From Rhizohabitans arisaemae (GTDB lineage: Bacteria > Actinomycetota > Actinomycetes > Streptosporangiales > Streptosporangiaceae), in contig NZ_BLRH01000014.1 of assembly GCF_025996515.1 (NCBI RefSeq), positions 310,001 through 374,000 of the forward strand: 64,000 bases of DNA. Reading direction: 5' to 3'. The position numbers and the translations under genes were made by a program. A model generated the notes under the pieces. That model ran no database searches. It was given only the letters and a program-made list of their open reading frames with translations, and was not told the DNA's origin. This document shows positions 1 through 9,649 of this stretch, in pieces; position 1 is the stretch's first letter, and each line of letters opens with the position of its first letter.

Positions 1-1
1 G

Positions 2-418
2 GAGGCCGTGGCCGACGGGGCGACCGTCCTGGCCGGAGGCACCCGGGACGGCGCGACCGTCGCCCCGACCGTGCTCGCCGGCGTGCCCCGGACCGCCAAG
101 GTCTGCGCCGAAGAGGTCTTCGGGCCGGTGCTCGTCCTGTCCCCGGTCTCCGGGGTGGACGAGGCGTTCCGCCAGGTCAACGCGTCCAGGTACGGCCTGC
201 AGGCGGGGGTGTTCACCCGCTCCCTGGACATCGCCTTCCGCGCCAACGCCGAGCTGGAGGTGGGCGGCGTCGTCATCGGCGACGTCCCCTCGTTCCGTGC
301 CGACCAGATGCCGTACGGCGGGGTCAAGGAGTCGGGGGTCGGTCGGGAGGGTGTCCGCTCGGCCATGCACGACTTCACCTACGAGAAGGTGATGGTCCTC
401 ACCGGCCTCTCCCTCTGA
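2..418 (+). CDS. Aldehyde dehydrogenase family protein, C-terminal part (5' end outside window)
   Basis: This is the last ~138 residues of an NAD(P)-dependent aldehyde dehydrogenase, which oxidises an aldehyde to the acid. The fragment carries the cofactor-binding Glu motif CAEEVFGPVLVLSP, the GVFTRSLDIAF segment and the C-terminal MPYGGVKESGVGREG signature of the family. The catalytic Cys and the NAD-binding half lie upstream of the window. The MPYGGVKESG tail is common in lactaldehyde- and succinate-semialdehyde-type members, but the substrate cannot be read from this piece. The gene ends 17 bp from the converging trypsin-like gene. Confidence 0.9.
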   Translation, partial: EAVADGATVLAGGTRDGATVAPTVLAGVPRTAKVCAEEVFGPVLVLSPVSGVDEAFRQVNASRYGLQAGVFTRSLDIAFRANAELEVGGVVIGDVPSFRADQMPYGGVKESGVGREGVRSAMHDFTYEKVMVLTGLSL

Positions 419-434
419 CCGCCGGGCGGCCCGC

Positions 435-1418
435 TCAGGAGTGCTGCGCCCTGCCGTACAGCTCCCTGATCTCCTCGCCGAAATAGGGGCCGTACATCGT
501 GCCCAGGTCGTCGCTGTACTTGAAGCTGCTCACCGAGGTGATCGTGCCGGCCCCGGTGGCGGGGTCGAAGGCGCTGAGCCAGGGACCGCCGCTGGATCCG
601 GCGGTCATGTCGCAGCGCAGGCCCTGATCGGTGGTCTGCCGGTGCGGGTCGGGGCGGACCTGGCCGCTGCAGTAGACCAGGTGGTCCCCGCCGTACGGCG
701 GGTCGGCGGGGAAGCCGAAGCCGTAGGTCTGGCCGCCCCGGACCGGGTTGAACGCGATCTGCTGCGCCCCGACCACGTCGGCGACGTGCCTGCCGTCGGA
801 GGTGTTCAGCGCGACCATGGCGACGTCGAAGCTGTCGTCGCCCCGTTTGGACCACGGCGCCGCGACGAACATCCGGCGGGCGGTGAAGGAGCCGTACGGC
901 CCCCGGCCCGAGCTGTAGCCGGGGACGAAGAGCCAGTTGTCGGCCCACGAGCCGGTGCCGTTCTTGACGCAGTGCCCCGCCGTGACCACCAGGTCCCGGT
1001 TGGCGCTGCGCACGGTGCTCGCCGAGCAGACGAAGTCGGTCCGGTCCATGGTGAGGAAGACCCGGCCGGTGGTCCTGGCCACCTGGCCGTCGCCGAGCCA
1101 GCGGGAGCCGCCGACCGCGCTCGGGGCGGCGGCCGCCCGCTGCGGCTCGGCGGACCGGGGGAGCAGCGCGCCGACGGCGCCGTCCAGGAGGTCGACGGGG
1201 AGGGCCCGCGCCATCCGCTCGGGCGTCCAGTAGCCGGGGTCGGCCCGGCGGGCCGCGTGCTCGACGACGTCTCCGGGGGCCCCGGCCGCCACGCCCCGAT
1301 CGGCCGAGCCCGCCGGGGCCGGGGGGCCGTACGCCGCGGTGGTGGCGCCGAGCAGCGGCGCGCTCACGACACCGCCGAGCAGGGAGGCCGTCAGGAGCAG
1401 GGGAAGACTCGACGTCAT
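435..1418 (-). CDS. Secreted trypsin-like serine protease
   Basis: A predicted exported chymotrypsin-fold endopeptidase of about 327 residues. I chose the ATG at 1418 because a hydrophobic signal peptide (MTSSLPLLLTASLLGGVV) follows it at once; a TTG at 1469 would add 17 unconvincing residues. The catalytic triad is visible: His149 in VTAGHC, Asp198 in FDVAMVAL and Ser276 in GSSGGPW. A variable propeptide-like stretch of ~100 residues precedes the protease domain. It resembles, at low identity, the three trypsin-fold proteins at 48.5-57.2 kb. No clear Shine-Dalgarno precedes 1418, so translation may be leaderless. Confidence 0.85.
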   Translation of the reverse strand: MTSSLPLLLTASLLGGVVSAPLLGATTAAYGPPAPAGSADRGVAAGAPGDVVEHAARRADPGYWTPERMARALPVDLLDGAVGALLPRSAEPQRAAAAPSAVGGSRWLGDGQVARTTGRVFLTMDRTDFVCSASTVRSANRDLVVTAGHCVKNGTGSWADNWLFVPGYSSGRGPYGSFTARRMFVAAPWSKRGDDSFDVAMVALNTSDGRHVADVVGAQQIAFNPVRGGQTYGFGFPADPPYGGDHLVYCSGQVRPDPHRQTTDQGLRCDMTAGSSGGPWLSAFDPATGAGTITSVSSFKYSDDLGTMYGPYFGEEIRELYGRAQHS

Positions 1419-1527
1419 GTAACCGAATTCTGGACTACTTTTTGTGTTTCCGTGACTACTTTCCGTCAATCGGTGTCGATGGGTTCGGCGGGTGCGGGAG
1501 GGCCGGACGCGCGGTCACAATGGAGGG

Positions 1528-2709
1528 GTGCAGGATTTCCACGACTCCCAGCGCTGTGTGACCGTTCTCGGTTCCACGGGCTCCATCGGGACCCAGGCCC
1601 TCGACGTCATCGCGCGCAACCCGGGCCGCTTCCGCGTCGCGGGCCTGGCCGCCGGCGGCTCCCGGATCGATCTGCTCGCCCGTCAGGCGGTGGAGTTCGG
1701 CGTCGAGGCGGTGGCGGTGGCCGACCCCTTCGCCGTACCGGCGCTGCGCGAGGCCCTGGCCGGGCATCCGGTGAAGGTGCTCGCCGGCCCGGAGGGGGTG
1801 GCCGAGGCCGCGGCCTGGCCGGGCGACGTGGTGCTCAACGGGATCACGGGCGCGCTCGGGCTGACCTCGACCGTCGCCGCGCTGCGGGCCGGCCGGGTGC
1901 TGGCGCTGGCGAACAAGGAGTCGCTGATCGCCGGCGGGTCGCTGGTGAAGCGGCTGGCCGGCCCGGGGCGGCTGCTCCCGGTGGACTCCGAGCATTCGGC
2001 GCTCGCCCAGTGCCTGTGGGGCGCGAGCCCCTCCGGGTACCGGCCGGAGGCGGTGCGCCGGCTGGTGGTGACGGCGAGCGGCGGGCCGTTCCGGGGACGG
2101 ACCCGGGACGCCCTGGCCTCCGTCACGCCCGAGCAGGCGCTCGCCCATCCGACCTGGAGCATGGGGCCGGTCATCACGGTCAACTCGGCGACCTTGGTCA
2201 ACAAGGGCCTGGAGGTGATCGAGGCGCATCTCCTCTTCGACATCGGGTTCGACCGGATCGAGGTCGTGGTCCACCCGCAGTCGGTGATCCACTCGATGGT
2301 GGAGTTCGTCGACGGCTCGACGCTGGCGCAGGCGAGCCCGCCCGACATGCGGCTGCCGATCGCGCTCGCGCTCGGCTGGCCGGACCGGGTCCCCGAGGCG
2401 GCGCCGGCCGTGGACTGGACCCGGGCGCACACCTGGACCTTCGAGCCCCTCGACGACGCGGCCTTCCCCGCCGTCGCGCTCGCCCGCCGGGTCGGGACCG
2501 CGGGGGGTACGGCTCCCGCGGTGTACAACGCGGCGAACGAGGAGTGCGTGGCCGCGTTCCTCGCCGGGCGGCTGCCGTTCCCCGGCATCGTGGACACGGT
2601 GGCCGCGGTGGTCTCCGAACACACCGTGACCGAGGTGACCTCGGTGGAGGAAGTGCTCCAGGCCGATTCCTGGGCACGTATCCGGGCCAGGGAGCTGACG
2701 CGAGGCTAG
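1528..2709 (+). CDS. dxr: 1-deoxy-D-xylulose 5-phosphate reductoisomerase (IspC/Dxr)
   Basis: Catalyses the NADPH-dependent conversion of DXP to MEP, the committed step of the non-mevalonate isoprenoid pathway. Seen in order: the NADPH loop GSTGSIG near the N-terminus, [10 protein letters not shown], the metal/substrate motif [37 protein letters not shown] and [12 protein letters not shown]. Length (~393 residues) is normal. The start is uncertain: GTG 1528 sits too close to GGAGG, so GTG 1492 or GTG 1558 remain possible; the folded domain is complete either way. It is followed 13 bp later by the site-2 protease and then ispG, an order known from mycobacteria (Rv2870c-Rv2867c). Confidence 0.95.
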   Translation: MQDFHDSQRCVTVLGSTGSIGTQALDVIARNPGRFRVAGLAAGGSRIDLLARQAVEFGVEAVAVADPFAVPALREALAGHPVKVLAGPEGVAEAAAWPGDVVLNGITGALGLTSTVAALRAGRVLALANKESLIAGGSLVKRLAGPGRLLPVDSEHSALAQCLWGASPSGYRPEAVRRLVVTASGGPFRGRTRDALASVTPEQALAHPTWSMGPVITVNSATLVNKGLEVIEAHLLFDIGFDRIEVVVHPQSVIHSMVEFVDGSTLAQASPPDMRLPIALALGWPDRVPEAAPAVDWTRAHTWTFEPLDDAAFPAVALARRVGTAGGTAPAVYNAANEECVAAFLAGRLPFPGIVDTVAAVVSEHTVTEVTSVEEVLQADSWARIRARELTRG

Positions 2710-2722
2710 GGGTGGGGGCCGC

Positions 2723-3919
2723 ATGGGATTCTGGCTGGGGGTCTTCGCGTTCATAGCCGGAATCACCGTGTCGGTGGTGCTCCACGAGGCCGGTCACCTG
2801 GTCTTCGCCCGCCGGTTCGGGATGAAGGCCACGCAGTTCTTCGTCGGTTTCGGGCCGACGATCTGGTCCTTCCGGCGGGGCGAGACCGAGTACGGGTTCA
2901 AGTGGATCCTCCTCGGCGGCTACGTCAAGATCCTCGGGATGACCCCGCTGGAGCCGCTCGACCCGGCCGACGAGCCGCGCGCCTTCCATCGGGCCAGGCC
3001 GGTCCATCGGGCGATCGTGCTCGCCGCGGGGTCGCTGGTCAACGTCCTGCTCGCCTTCGTGCTCCTGGTCCTGCTCGCCTCGACGCTGGGCGTCCGGGGC
3101 CCGGCCGACGTCGTCACCGTCGTCGCCAAGGTCTCCGCGTGCGTGCCCACCGTCCCGGGCGAGCCGTGCCGGCCGGGCGACCCCGTCTCGCCCGCACGGG
3201 CGGCGGGGCTGCGGAGCGGAGACCGGATCGTCGCCTTCGCGGGCCGTCCGGTCGGGAACTGGGCCCAGCTGGAGGCGGCCCTGCGCCGGGCCGCGCCGGG
3301 GCCGACGCCGATCACGGTGGAGCGGGACGGGAGCCCGGTCGTCCTCGACGCGGTGCTGGTTCGCTCGCCTACCGGGCACGGCGCCTTCCTCGGGATGAGC
3401 CCGCGGGTCATACCGGGTCGGCTGGATCGCATGAATCCGATCGAGGCGGGAGGTTACTCTCTTGGCGCCATCGGTCAGCTGGTATCGGGAATGGGGGGCG
3501 TTGTGGCCGACCTGCCCTCGGCATTGCCTAAACTGTTCACACCGGAGCGGGCGTCGACGCCGGGTGGTGAAGTGGCCAGCATCGTCGGCGCGGGGAGGCT
3601 CTCCGGAGAACTGGCCGAAGCGGGTGGCACATGGCAGGACGGGGTGCGGGCCATCCTGCTCCTCATCGCGTCGCTCAACGTCTTCCTCGGTCTGTTCAAC
3701 CTCCTCCCGCTGCTTCCCCTCGACGGAGGGCATCTGGCGGTGCTCGCCTATGAGCGGGGACGCGCCGGTGCCGCCCGCCTCCGCGGGAGGCCGGACCCGG
3801 GACCGGTCGACTACGCAAAACTCACCCCGATCACCGTCGCCGGCCTGCTGCTCCTGCTGGGGCTGGGCCTGTTGCTGATCGCCGCTGACATAGTCAATCC
3901 ACTGAAGGTGCTTCAATGA
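2723..3919 (+). CDS. rip: Site-2 intramembrane metalloprotease (RseP/Rip1 family)
   Basis: An integral membrane zinc protease that cleaves anti-sigma factors or other membrane substrates within the bilayer. The zinc motif HEAGH (His21, Glu22, His25) lies in the first membrane helix. A PDZ-like region with [16 protein letters not shown] follows, and the C-terminal helix carries [12 protein letters not shown], supplying the third metal ligand Asp. At 398 residues it has the size of actinobacterial Rip1. Its stop overlaps the ispG start by 4 bp (ATGA), so the two are translationally coupled. The link of this regulator to dxr and ispG is conserved in actinobacteria. Confidence 0.93.
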   Translation: MGFWLGVFAFIAGITVSVVLHEAGHLVFARRFGMKATQFFVGFGPTIWSFRRGETEYGFKWILLGGYVKILGMTPLEPLDPADEPRAFHRARPVHRAIVLAAGSLVNVLLAFVLLVLLASTLGVRGPADVVTVVAKVSACVPTVPGEPCRPGDPVSPARAAGLRSGDRIVAFAGRPVGNWAQLEAALRRAAPGPTPITVERDGSPVVLDAVLVRSPTGHGAFLGMSPRVIPGRLDRMNPIEAGGYSLGAIGQLVSGMGGVVADLPSALPKLFTPERASTPGGEVASIVGAGRLSGELAEAGGTWQDGVRAILLLIASLNVFLGLFNLLPLLPLDGGHLAVLAYERGRAGAARLRGRPDPGPVDYAKLTPITVAGLLLLLGLGLLLIAADIVNPLKVLQ

Positions 3920-5082
3920 CCGTCTCACTTGGAATTCCCTCCGTACGGCCGAAGGCCGTGGCGAAGCGGCGTGAATCCCGGCAGATCATGGTGGGTTCCG
4001 TGCCGGTGGGCGGTGACGCCCCGGTTTCCGTGCAGTCCATGACCACCACGGTCACCTCCGACGTCAACGCCACACTCCAGCAGATCGCCGAGTTGACCGC
4101 GTCGGGCTGCCAGATCGTCCGGGTGGCGGTCCCCTCGCAGGACGACGCGGACGCGCTGCCGATCATCGCCAGGAAGTCGCAGATCCCGGTGATCGCCGAC
4201 ATCCACTTCCAGCCCAAATACGTCTTCGCCGCGATCGACGCGGGCTGCGCCGCGGTCCGCGTCAACCCCGGCAACATCAAGAAGTTCGACGACAAGGTGG
4301 GGGAGATCGCCAGGGCCGCCGCGGCCGCCGGCACCCCCATCAGGATCGGCGTCAACGCCGGCTCGCTCGACCCCCGCCTGCTGGAGAAGTACGGCAAGGC
4401 GACCCCGGAGGCGCTGGTGGAGTCGGCGCTGTGGGAGTGCTCCCTCTTCGAGGAGCACGGGTTCCGGGACATCAAGATCTCGGTCAAGCACCATGACCCG
4501 GTGGTGATGATTCAGGCGTACCGGCAGCTCGCCGCCCGCTGCGACTACCCGCTGCACCTGGGGGTGACCGAGGCCGGCCCCGCGTTCCAGGGGACGATCA
4601 AGTCGGCCGTGGCGTTCGGCGCGCTGCTGGCCGAGGGGATCGGCGACACGATCCGCGTCTCGCTCTCCGCGCCCCCCGTGGAGGAGGTCAAGGTCGGGAA
4701 CCAGATCCTGGAGTCCCTCGGGCTGCGTGAACGCGGTCTGGAGATCGTCTCCTGCCCCTCCTGCGGCCGGGCCCAGGTCGACGTCTACACCCTCGCCGAA
4801 CAGGTGCACGCCGGGCTCGACGGGCTCAAGGTGCCGCTGCGCGTGGCCGTCATGGGCTGTGTGGTGAACGGGCCGGGCGAGGCGCGGGAGGCCGACCTCG
4901 GGGTCGCCTCGGGCAACGGCAAGGGGCAGATCTTCGTCAAGGGCCGGGTCATCAAGACCGTACCGGAGTCGCAGATCGTGGAGACCCTCATCGAGGAGGC
5001 CCTGCGGCTCGCCGAGGAGATGGGTGTCGAGGTGAACCTCGACGACGACGACCTGGTCGGTCCCGAGATCGTCGTACTCTGA
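3916..5082 (+). CDS. ispG: 4-hydroxy-3-methylbut-2-en-1-yl diphosphate synthase (IspG/GcpE)
   Basis: An iron-sulfur enzyme that converts MEcPP to HMBPP, the penultimate step of the MEP pathway. The 388-residue protein shows the TIM-barrel N-terminus ([20 protein letters not shown]) and the C-terminal [4Fe-4S] domain with cysteines 280 and 283 in SCPSCGR and 315 in [11 protein letters not shown]. It is coupled to the upstream site-2 protease gene by an ATGA overlap. Two MEP-pathway genes in one operon suggest coordinated supply of precursors for quinones, carotenoids and cell-wall undecaprenyl carriers. Confidence 0.97.
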   Translation: MTVSLGIPSVRPKAVAKRRESRQIMVGSVPVGGDAPVSVQSMTTTVTSDVNATLQQIAELTASGCQIVRVAVPSQDDADALPIIARKSQIPVIADIHFQPKYVFAAIDAGCAAVRVNPGNIKKFDDKVGEIARAAAAAGTPIRIGVNAGSLDPRLLEKYGKATPEALVESALWECSLFEEHGFRDIKISVKHHDPVVMIQAYRQLAARCDYPLHLGVTEAGPAFQGTIKSAVAFGALLAEGIGDTIRVSLSAPPVEEVKVGNQILESLGLRERGLEIVSCPSCGRAQVDVYTLAEQVHAGLDGLKVPLRVAVMGCVVNGPGEAREADLGVASGNGKGQIFVKGRVIKTVPESQIVETLIEEALRLAEEMGVEVNLDDDDLVGPEIVVL

Positions 5083-5173
5083 CGATCACTTTGGGCAATC
5101 GGTTGATTACACATTGGTAAGCATCCCGGTGAACGCCCGGCGCGTCTGACCGCACTCGGGAAGCATCGCCGGG

Positions 5174-6769
5174 ATGAGACGCGTCATCGGAGTAGTGCTG
5201 GGAACCGCGGTGCTGTCGGCCGGAGCGACGGTCGGCCTTCCCCACCGGGTCGGGGCGGAGCCTCCCCGGCCCTCGGGGATCGGCTGGACCGCGTGCGCGG
5301 AGCCGGCCGGGGAGCGGCGGGAGCGGGGCGAGGCCCCCGTCGAGTGCGGGACGGTGGAGGTCCCCCTCGACCACGCGGCTCCGGGCGGCTCCCGGATCAC
5401 CCTCGCGGTCAACCGGGTTCGGGGGTCCGCGCGCCGGGACGGCACCCATTTGGGCGCGCTCCTGGTGAACCCCGGGGGACCCGGTGCGTCGGGGCAGGAG
5501 CTGGCGAAGTTCGTCGCCGCGACGCTCCCCGCCGAGGTCGCCGCGCGCTTCGACGTGATCGGCTTCGACCCTCGCGGGGTGGGGGCGAGCAAACCGGCGC
5601 TGAGCTGTGTGGATCCGGAGCGTCACTACGCCGCCCCGCGGCCGGACAACGTTCCGCGCGGCGCAGCCGAGGAGGCCGCCCTGGTGGCGCGGGCGCGGGA
5701 CTTTGCCGCCGCCTGCGGGGAGAAGGCGGGCCGCCTGCTGCCGTACCTGGACTCGGCGGCCACGGTGCACGACATGGACGCGATCCGGGCGGCGCTGGGA
5801 GAGGAGAAGATCAGCTACTTCGGCTATTCCTACGGCACCTACCTGGGCGCCGCGTACGCGACCGCCTACCCCCGGCGGATCTTCAGGCTCGTCCTGGACA
5901 GCGTGGTCGATCCGGCGGGGGTCTGGTACCACACCAACCTCACCCAGAACCTGGCCTTCGACCGGCGGCACAAGCGGTTCCTCTCCTGGGTGGCCAAGCA
6001 CCACGACGTCTACCGGCTGGGGAAGGACCCCAAGCAGGTGGAGTTCGCCTGGTACGCGATGCGGGGGCGGCTCCGCGCCAAACCCGCGGGCGTCCTCGGC
6101 CCGAGCGAGCTCGACGACGTGTACACCGTCGCCGGATACACCGACGCCGTCTGGCCGAAGCTGGCCGCGGCGTTCTCCGCCTACGCGCTGCGCGGCGAGA
6201 CCGAGAAGCTGCTCGCCGCCCGGCGGGAACACGCCGTGATCGGCGCCAAGGAGGAGAACAGCTACGCCGTCTACACCAGCGTGGAGTGCCGGGACGCCGC
6301 CTGGCCGCGCGACTGGGGTGTCTGGCGGGCCGACAGTCGGCGCATCTACGCCCGAGCACCCTTCCTGACCTGGGCGAACACCTGGTACAACGCCCCCTGT
6401 GCATTCTGGCCCGTCCCGTCCGGCCGTCCCCCCGCCGTCGGCACCGGCGACCTGCCGCCCGTCCTGCTGCTCCAGGCCGAGCAGGACGCCGCGACGCCGT
6501 ACCCCGGAGCGCTCCGGGTTCGGCGTCTGTTCCCCACCGCCCGCCTCGTCGCCGAAGGCGGGGGCAACCACGGGGTCGGCCTCGCCGGGAACACCTGCGT
6601 CGACCGGCACCTGACGCGTTACCTCACCGAAGGCGTCCTCCCGGCGCGGCGCGCCGGATCGGCCGCGGACGCCCGATGCGCCGGGCGGCCCGATCCGTCG
6701 GCCGCTTTGCGCATGGCGGCCGGACACTCCGCCCATCTGCGATTGATCCGGGCTCTCCGAGGTGGGTGA
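5174..6769 (+). CDS. Secreted alpha/beta-hydrolase, tripeptidyl-aminopeptidase-like
   Basis: A predicted exported alpha/beta-hydrolase of 531 residues, of the kind annotated as mycelial tripeptidyl aminopeptidase or SCO-type hydrolase. A signal peptide (MRRVIGVVLGTAVLSAGATV) is followed by the oxyanion segment NPGGPGASG, nucleophile Ser219 in GYSYGTYLG, and a C-terminal TAP-like domain with QDAATPY (acid) and GGGNHGV (His). The gene stands 91 bp after ispG. In mycobacteria the ispG neighbour is directly the GNAT gene, so this hydrolase looks like an insertion in a conserved block. Substrate is unknown; release of N-terminal peptides is the family precedent. Confidence 0.85.
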   Translation: MRRVIGVVLGTAVLSAGATVGLPHRVGAEPPRPSGIGWTACAEPAGERRERGEAPVECGTVEVPLDHAAPGGSRITLAVNRVRGSARRDGTHLGALLVNPGGPGASGQELAKFVAATLPAEVAARFDVIGFDPRGVGASKPALSCVDPERHYAAPRPDNVPRGAAEEAALVARARDFAAACGEKAGRLLPYLDSAATVHDMDAIRAALGEEKISYFGYSYGTYLGAAYATAYPRRIFRLVLDSVVDPAGVWYHTNLTQNLAFDRRHKRFLSWVAKHHDVYRLGKDPKQVEFAWYAMRGRLRAKPAGVLGPSELDDVYTVAGYTDAVWPKLAAAFSAYALRGETEKLLAARREHAVIGAKEENSYAVYTSVECRDAAWPRDWGVWRADSRRIYARAPFLTWANTWYNAPCAFWPVPSGRPPAVGTGDLPPVLLLQAEQDAATPYPGALRVRRLFPTARLVAEGGGNHGVGLAGNTCVDRHLTRYLTEGVLPARRAGSAADARCAGRPDPSAALRMAAGHSAHLRLIRALRGG

Positions 6770-6824
6770 ACCCGTGGCGGCCGAGTGAGGCGGATCGGCG
6801 GGCAGGGGAGCGTAGGCTTGGGGC

Positions 6825-7667
6825 GTGAAGTTGCGCACAACCGCGCTGCGCGTACTCGACGACAGTGATCGTGCCGAGGTCCTCGAACTCCTCGACGCCG
6901 ATCCGGTCTCCAACGTCTTCGTCTCCGCGCGGGTCCGCGCGGTGGGCCTCAGCCCCCTGCGGCTCGGCGGTCAGATGTGGGGGTACGGCTCCCGCGGCGG
7001 ACTCACCGCGCTCTGCTACTCCGGCGCCAACCTGGTCCCCGTCGCCGCCAGGCCGGACGCGATCCACCTCTTCGCCGATCGGGCCCGCAAAAGGGGTCGA
7101 CGCTGCTCCTCGATCGTGGGGTCGCGCTCGGCCGTGCAGCTGCTGTGGGAGCAGCTCCGGCCGTACTGGGGGCCGGCCCGGGCGATCCGCGCCGTCCAGC
7201 CGGTCATGGCCATGTCGGCGCCCGCCGCGATCCCCGCCGACCCGCTGGTCCGGCGGGTGCGGCAGGAGGAGTTCTCCACCCTGCTCCCGGCCTGTGTGGC
7301 GATGTTCACCGAGGAGGTGGGCGTCTCGCCCAACCACGGTGACGGCGGTGCGCTCTACCGGGCCAGGGTCGCCGAGCTGATCCGGATGGGCCGTTCCTAC
7401 GCGCGGATCGAGGGCGGCCGGGTCGTCTTCAAGGCGGAGATCGGCGCGGTGACCCCGCACGCCTGCCAGATCCAGGGCGTCTGGGTCCACCCCGAACTCC
7501 GCGGCCGCGGTTACGCCTCGGCCGGCATGGCGGCCGTGGTGAACGAGGCCCTCCAGATCGCCCCCGTGGTCAGCCTCTACGTCAACGACTACAACATCCC
7601 CGCCAGAGCCGCCTACACCCGAGTCGGCTTCCACGAAGTGGATGTGTTCACCTCGGTGCTTTTTTAG
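6825..7667 (+). CDS. GNAT acetyltransferase with N-terminal DUF4081 domain
   Basis: A 280-residue two-domain protein: an N-terminal half of the DUF4081 type (LLDADPVSNVFVSARVRAVG) and a C-terminal GCN5-related N-acetyltransferase fold with the acetyl-CoA loop VHPELRGRGYASAG and a terminal YVNDYNIPARAAYTRVGF. It is the counterpart of the acetyltransferase gene that follows gcpE in mycobacteria (Rv2867c). The acceptor is not known. The start is GTG 6825. No signal peptide, so cytoplasmic. Confidence 0.9.
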   Translation: MKLRTTALRVLDDSDRAEVLELLDADPVSNVFVSARVRAVGLSPLRLGGQMWGYGSRGGLTALCYSGANLVPVAARPDAIHLFADRARKRGRRCSSIVGSRSAVQLLWEQLRPYWGPARAIRAVQPVMAMSAPAAIPADPLVRRVRQEEFSTLLPACVAMFTEEVGVSPNHGDGGALYRARVAELIRMGRSYARIEGGRVVFKAEIGAVTPHACQIQGVWVHPELRGRGYASAGMAAVVNEALQIAPVVSLYVNDYNIPARAAYTRVGFHEVDVFTSVLF

Positions 7668-7698
7668 GCCGCAGCCTGTGGGTATGTCTCACATGTTG

Positions 7699-7712
7699 GT
7701 CAATCGGACAAA
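7699..7712 (-). promoter_or_regulatory. Candidate operator A upstream of the S9 peptidase operon
   Basis: Read on the minus strand this is TTTGTCCGATTGAC, which matches TTTGTCCGATTGGAC at 14876-14890 upstream of the first peptide-binding lipoprotein except for one missing G. It lies 66 bp before the peptidase start codon. The core TTTGTCC recurs before the second lipoprotein gene. The neighbouring PucR regulator is the obvious candidate binder, by inference only. Confidence 0.5.
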
Positions 7713-7777
7713 CCGGGCGGTGCTCGTTCGTTCGACCGGCTGAAGCAGCGGGGGCACGTCGTGCCTACGGTCAAGGC

Positions 7778-9649
7778 ATGGCTCGCCTCACTCTAGACGA
7801 CCTGTATCGGCTTAGGATTCCCAGCGATCCCCAACTGCGTCCGGACGGCGATGCCGTCGCCTACACCCTCACCCAGGCCGACCCGGAGAGCGACGAAAAC
7901 CGGTCGCAGATCTGGCTCGCCGAACCGGGCGCGAAGCCCCGGCGGCTGACCGGCGGCCCGTCCGACTCCGCCCCGCGCTGGTCCCCCGACGGCCGTACCC
8001 TCGCATTCCTCCGCGCGGCCGGCGGGCCGCCGCAGATCTGGCTGCTGCCGATGGACGGCGGGGAGCCGCGGGCGCTCACCGAGGCCCCGCTGGGCGCGGG
8101 CGCGCCGGTCTGGTCGCCGGACGGGACGGCCCTCGCCTACAGCGGGCCGTGCGGCGACCCGGACCCGAACGCCCCCGTCGCCGACGACCGGCTCGGCCAC
8201 AAGGCCGACGGGTCGGGGCTGCTGCGCGGCCTCACCGTCCACGTCCACGTGGTGACCGTGGCGACCGGGGAGGTCGTCCAGGTCACCTCGGGCGACTTCT
8301 TCGCGGGCGCCCCGACCTGGTCGCCGGACGGGACCGCCTTGGCGTTCGTCGCCGACCTGGGCGAGGACCGCGATCTGGTGCCTTCCGGCGTGGTCTGCTC
8401 GGTCGAGGCGGGCGGCGGGGAGCCCAAGGCCTTGACCGGGCCGGACACGATCTGCACCGGTGCCTGGTGGCGGGGCGACCGCCTGCTGGTGACCGGGCAC
8501 TCCGGCGGTCCCACCGGCCATGCCCGCCTCTTCGAGCTGGTCGGGGGCGAGCTGGTCGAGCTCGCCGGGGAGCTGGACCGCAACGTCATGGTCGGGTCCG
8601 CAGCCTATCCCGGCGGGGTTCCGCAGCTTCTCGGCGACGACGTCGTCTTCTGCGCCCGGGATCGGGGGTTCACCCACGTCTACCGCGCCCCCGGCGAGAA
8701 GATCGTCGGAGGCGACCGGGTCGTCGCCGGAGTGAGCGTCGCCGCGGGAAAGATCGCCTACGTCGCGGGGAGCCCGCACTCCGCGGGGGAGGTGTTCCGC
8801 ACCGACCTCGACGAGACGATCGCGCTCACCGACCACGCGCTGCCCGGGGTCGAGCTGTTCACCCCGTCGACCCGGGTCTTCACCGCCCCCGACGGCACCC
8901 CGGTGGAGGCGTTCCTCCTCGCAGACCCCGACCGGGAGCCCGGCCCGGCCCCGCTCCTGCTGGACGTGCACGGCGGCCCGCACAACGCCTGGGCACCCGT
9001 CTTCGACGGCGTCCACCTCTACCACCAGCTGCTCGCCGAGGCGGGCTGGACGGTGCTCACGGTCAACCCGCGGGCGAGCGACGGGTACGGCGAGGCGTTC
9101 TTCACCGGGGCGATCGGGGCCTGGGGGATCGCCGACGTCGACGACCTGCATACCCCGGTCGACGTGCTCGTCGCGGAAGGCGTGGCGGACCCGGCGCGGC
9201 TGGCGGTGACCGGCTACAGCTACGGCGGCTACATGACCTGCCGGCTCACCGCGATCACGGACCGGTTCGCGGCGGCGATCCCCGGCGGAGTGGTCACCGA
9301 CCTGATCAGCATGGCCGGGACCTCCGACGCGGGCTACTTCCTCAAGGCCTACGAGTGCGTGGCCGACCTCCCCGCCCAGTCGCCGATGACCTTCGTCGAC
9401 CAGGTGGTCACCCCCACCTTGATCCTGCACGGGCAGGACGACGACAGGTGCCCGATCGGCCAGGCCGAGCAGTGGTTCGCGGCGCTGCGCGAACGCCGGA
9501 TCCCGGTGCGCCTGGTGCGCTACCCCGGCGGCTCCCATCTCTTCATCGTCAACGGCCGCCCGTCGCACCGGCGGGACTACAACGAAAGGATCATCACGTG
9601 GCTGGAGCAGTGGATCCCGGGCGCTGGCATGCCCGGCTCGCCGAGCTGA
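7778..9649 (+). CDS. S9 family peptidase (prolyl-oligopeptidase / acylaminoacyl-peptidase type)
   Basis: A cytoplasmic serine peptidase of 623 residues that removes dipeptides or acylated residues from short peptides. The N-terminal ~340 residues contain WD40/TolB-like propeller blades (repeated WSPDGT). The C-terminal catalytic domain has the oxyanion region DVHGGPHNAW, nucleophile Ser481 in GYSYGGYM, the acid in QDDDRCP and the His in GGSHLF. There is no signal peptide. The 3' end overlaps the start of the next hydrolase by 52 bp, which makes it the first gene of a probable operon running to the PucR gene. It fits intracellular digestion of peptides brought in by the ABC transporter downstream. 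Confidence 0.93.
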   Translation: MARLTLDDLYRLRIPSDPQLRPDGDAVAYTLTQADPESDENRSQIWLAEPGAKPRRLTGGPSDSAPRWSPDGRTLAFLRAAGGPPQIWLLPMDGGEPRALTEAPLGAGAPVWSPDGTALAYSGPCGDPDPNAPVADDRLGHKADGSGLLRGLTVHVHVVTVATGEVVQVTSGDFFAGAPTWSPDGTALAFVADLGEDRDLVPSGVVCSVEAGGGEPKALTGPDTICTGAWWRGDRLLVTGHSGGPTGHARLFELVGGELVELAGELDRNVMVGSAAYPGGVPQLLGDDVVFCARDRGFTHVYRAPGEKIVGGDRVVAGVSVAAGKIAYVAGSPHSAGEVFRTDLDETIALTDHALPGVELFTPSTRVFTAPDGTPVEAFLLADPDREPGPAPLLLDVHGGPHNAWAPVFDGVHLYHQLLAEAGWTVLTVNPRASDGYGEAFFTGAIGAWGIADVDDLHTPVDVLVAEGVADPARLAVTGYSYGGYMTCRLTAITDRFAAAIPGGVVTDLISMAGTSDAGYFLKAYECVADLPAQSPMTFVDQVVTPTLILHGQDDDRCPIGQAEQWFAALRERRIPVRLVRYPGGSHLFIVNGRPSHRRDYNERIITWLEQWIPGAGMPGSPS

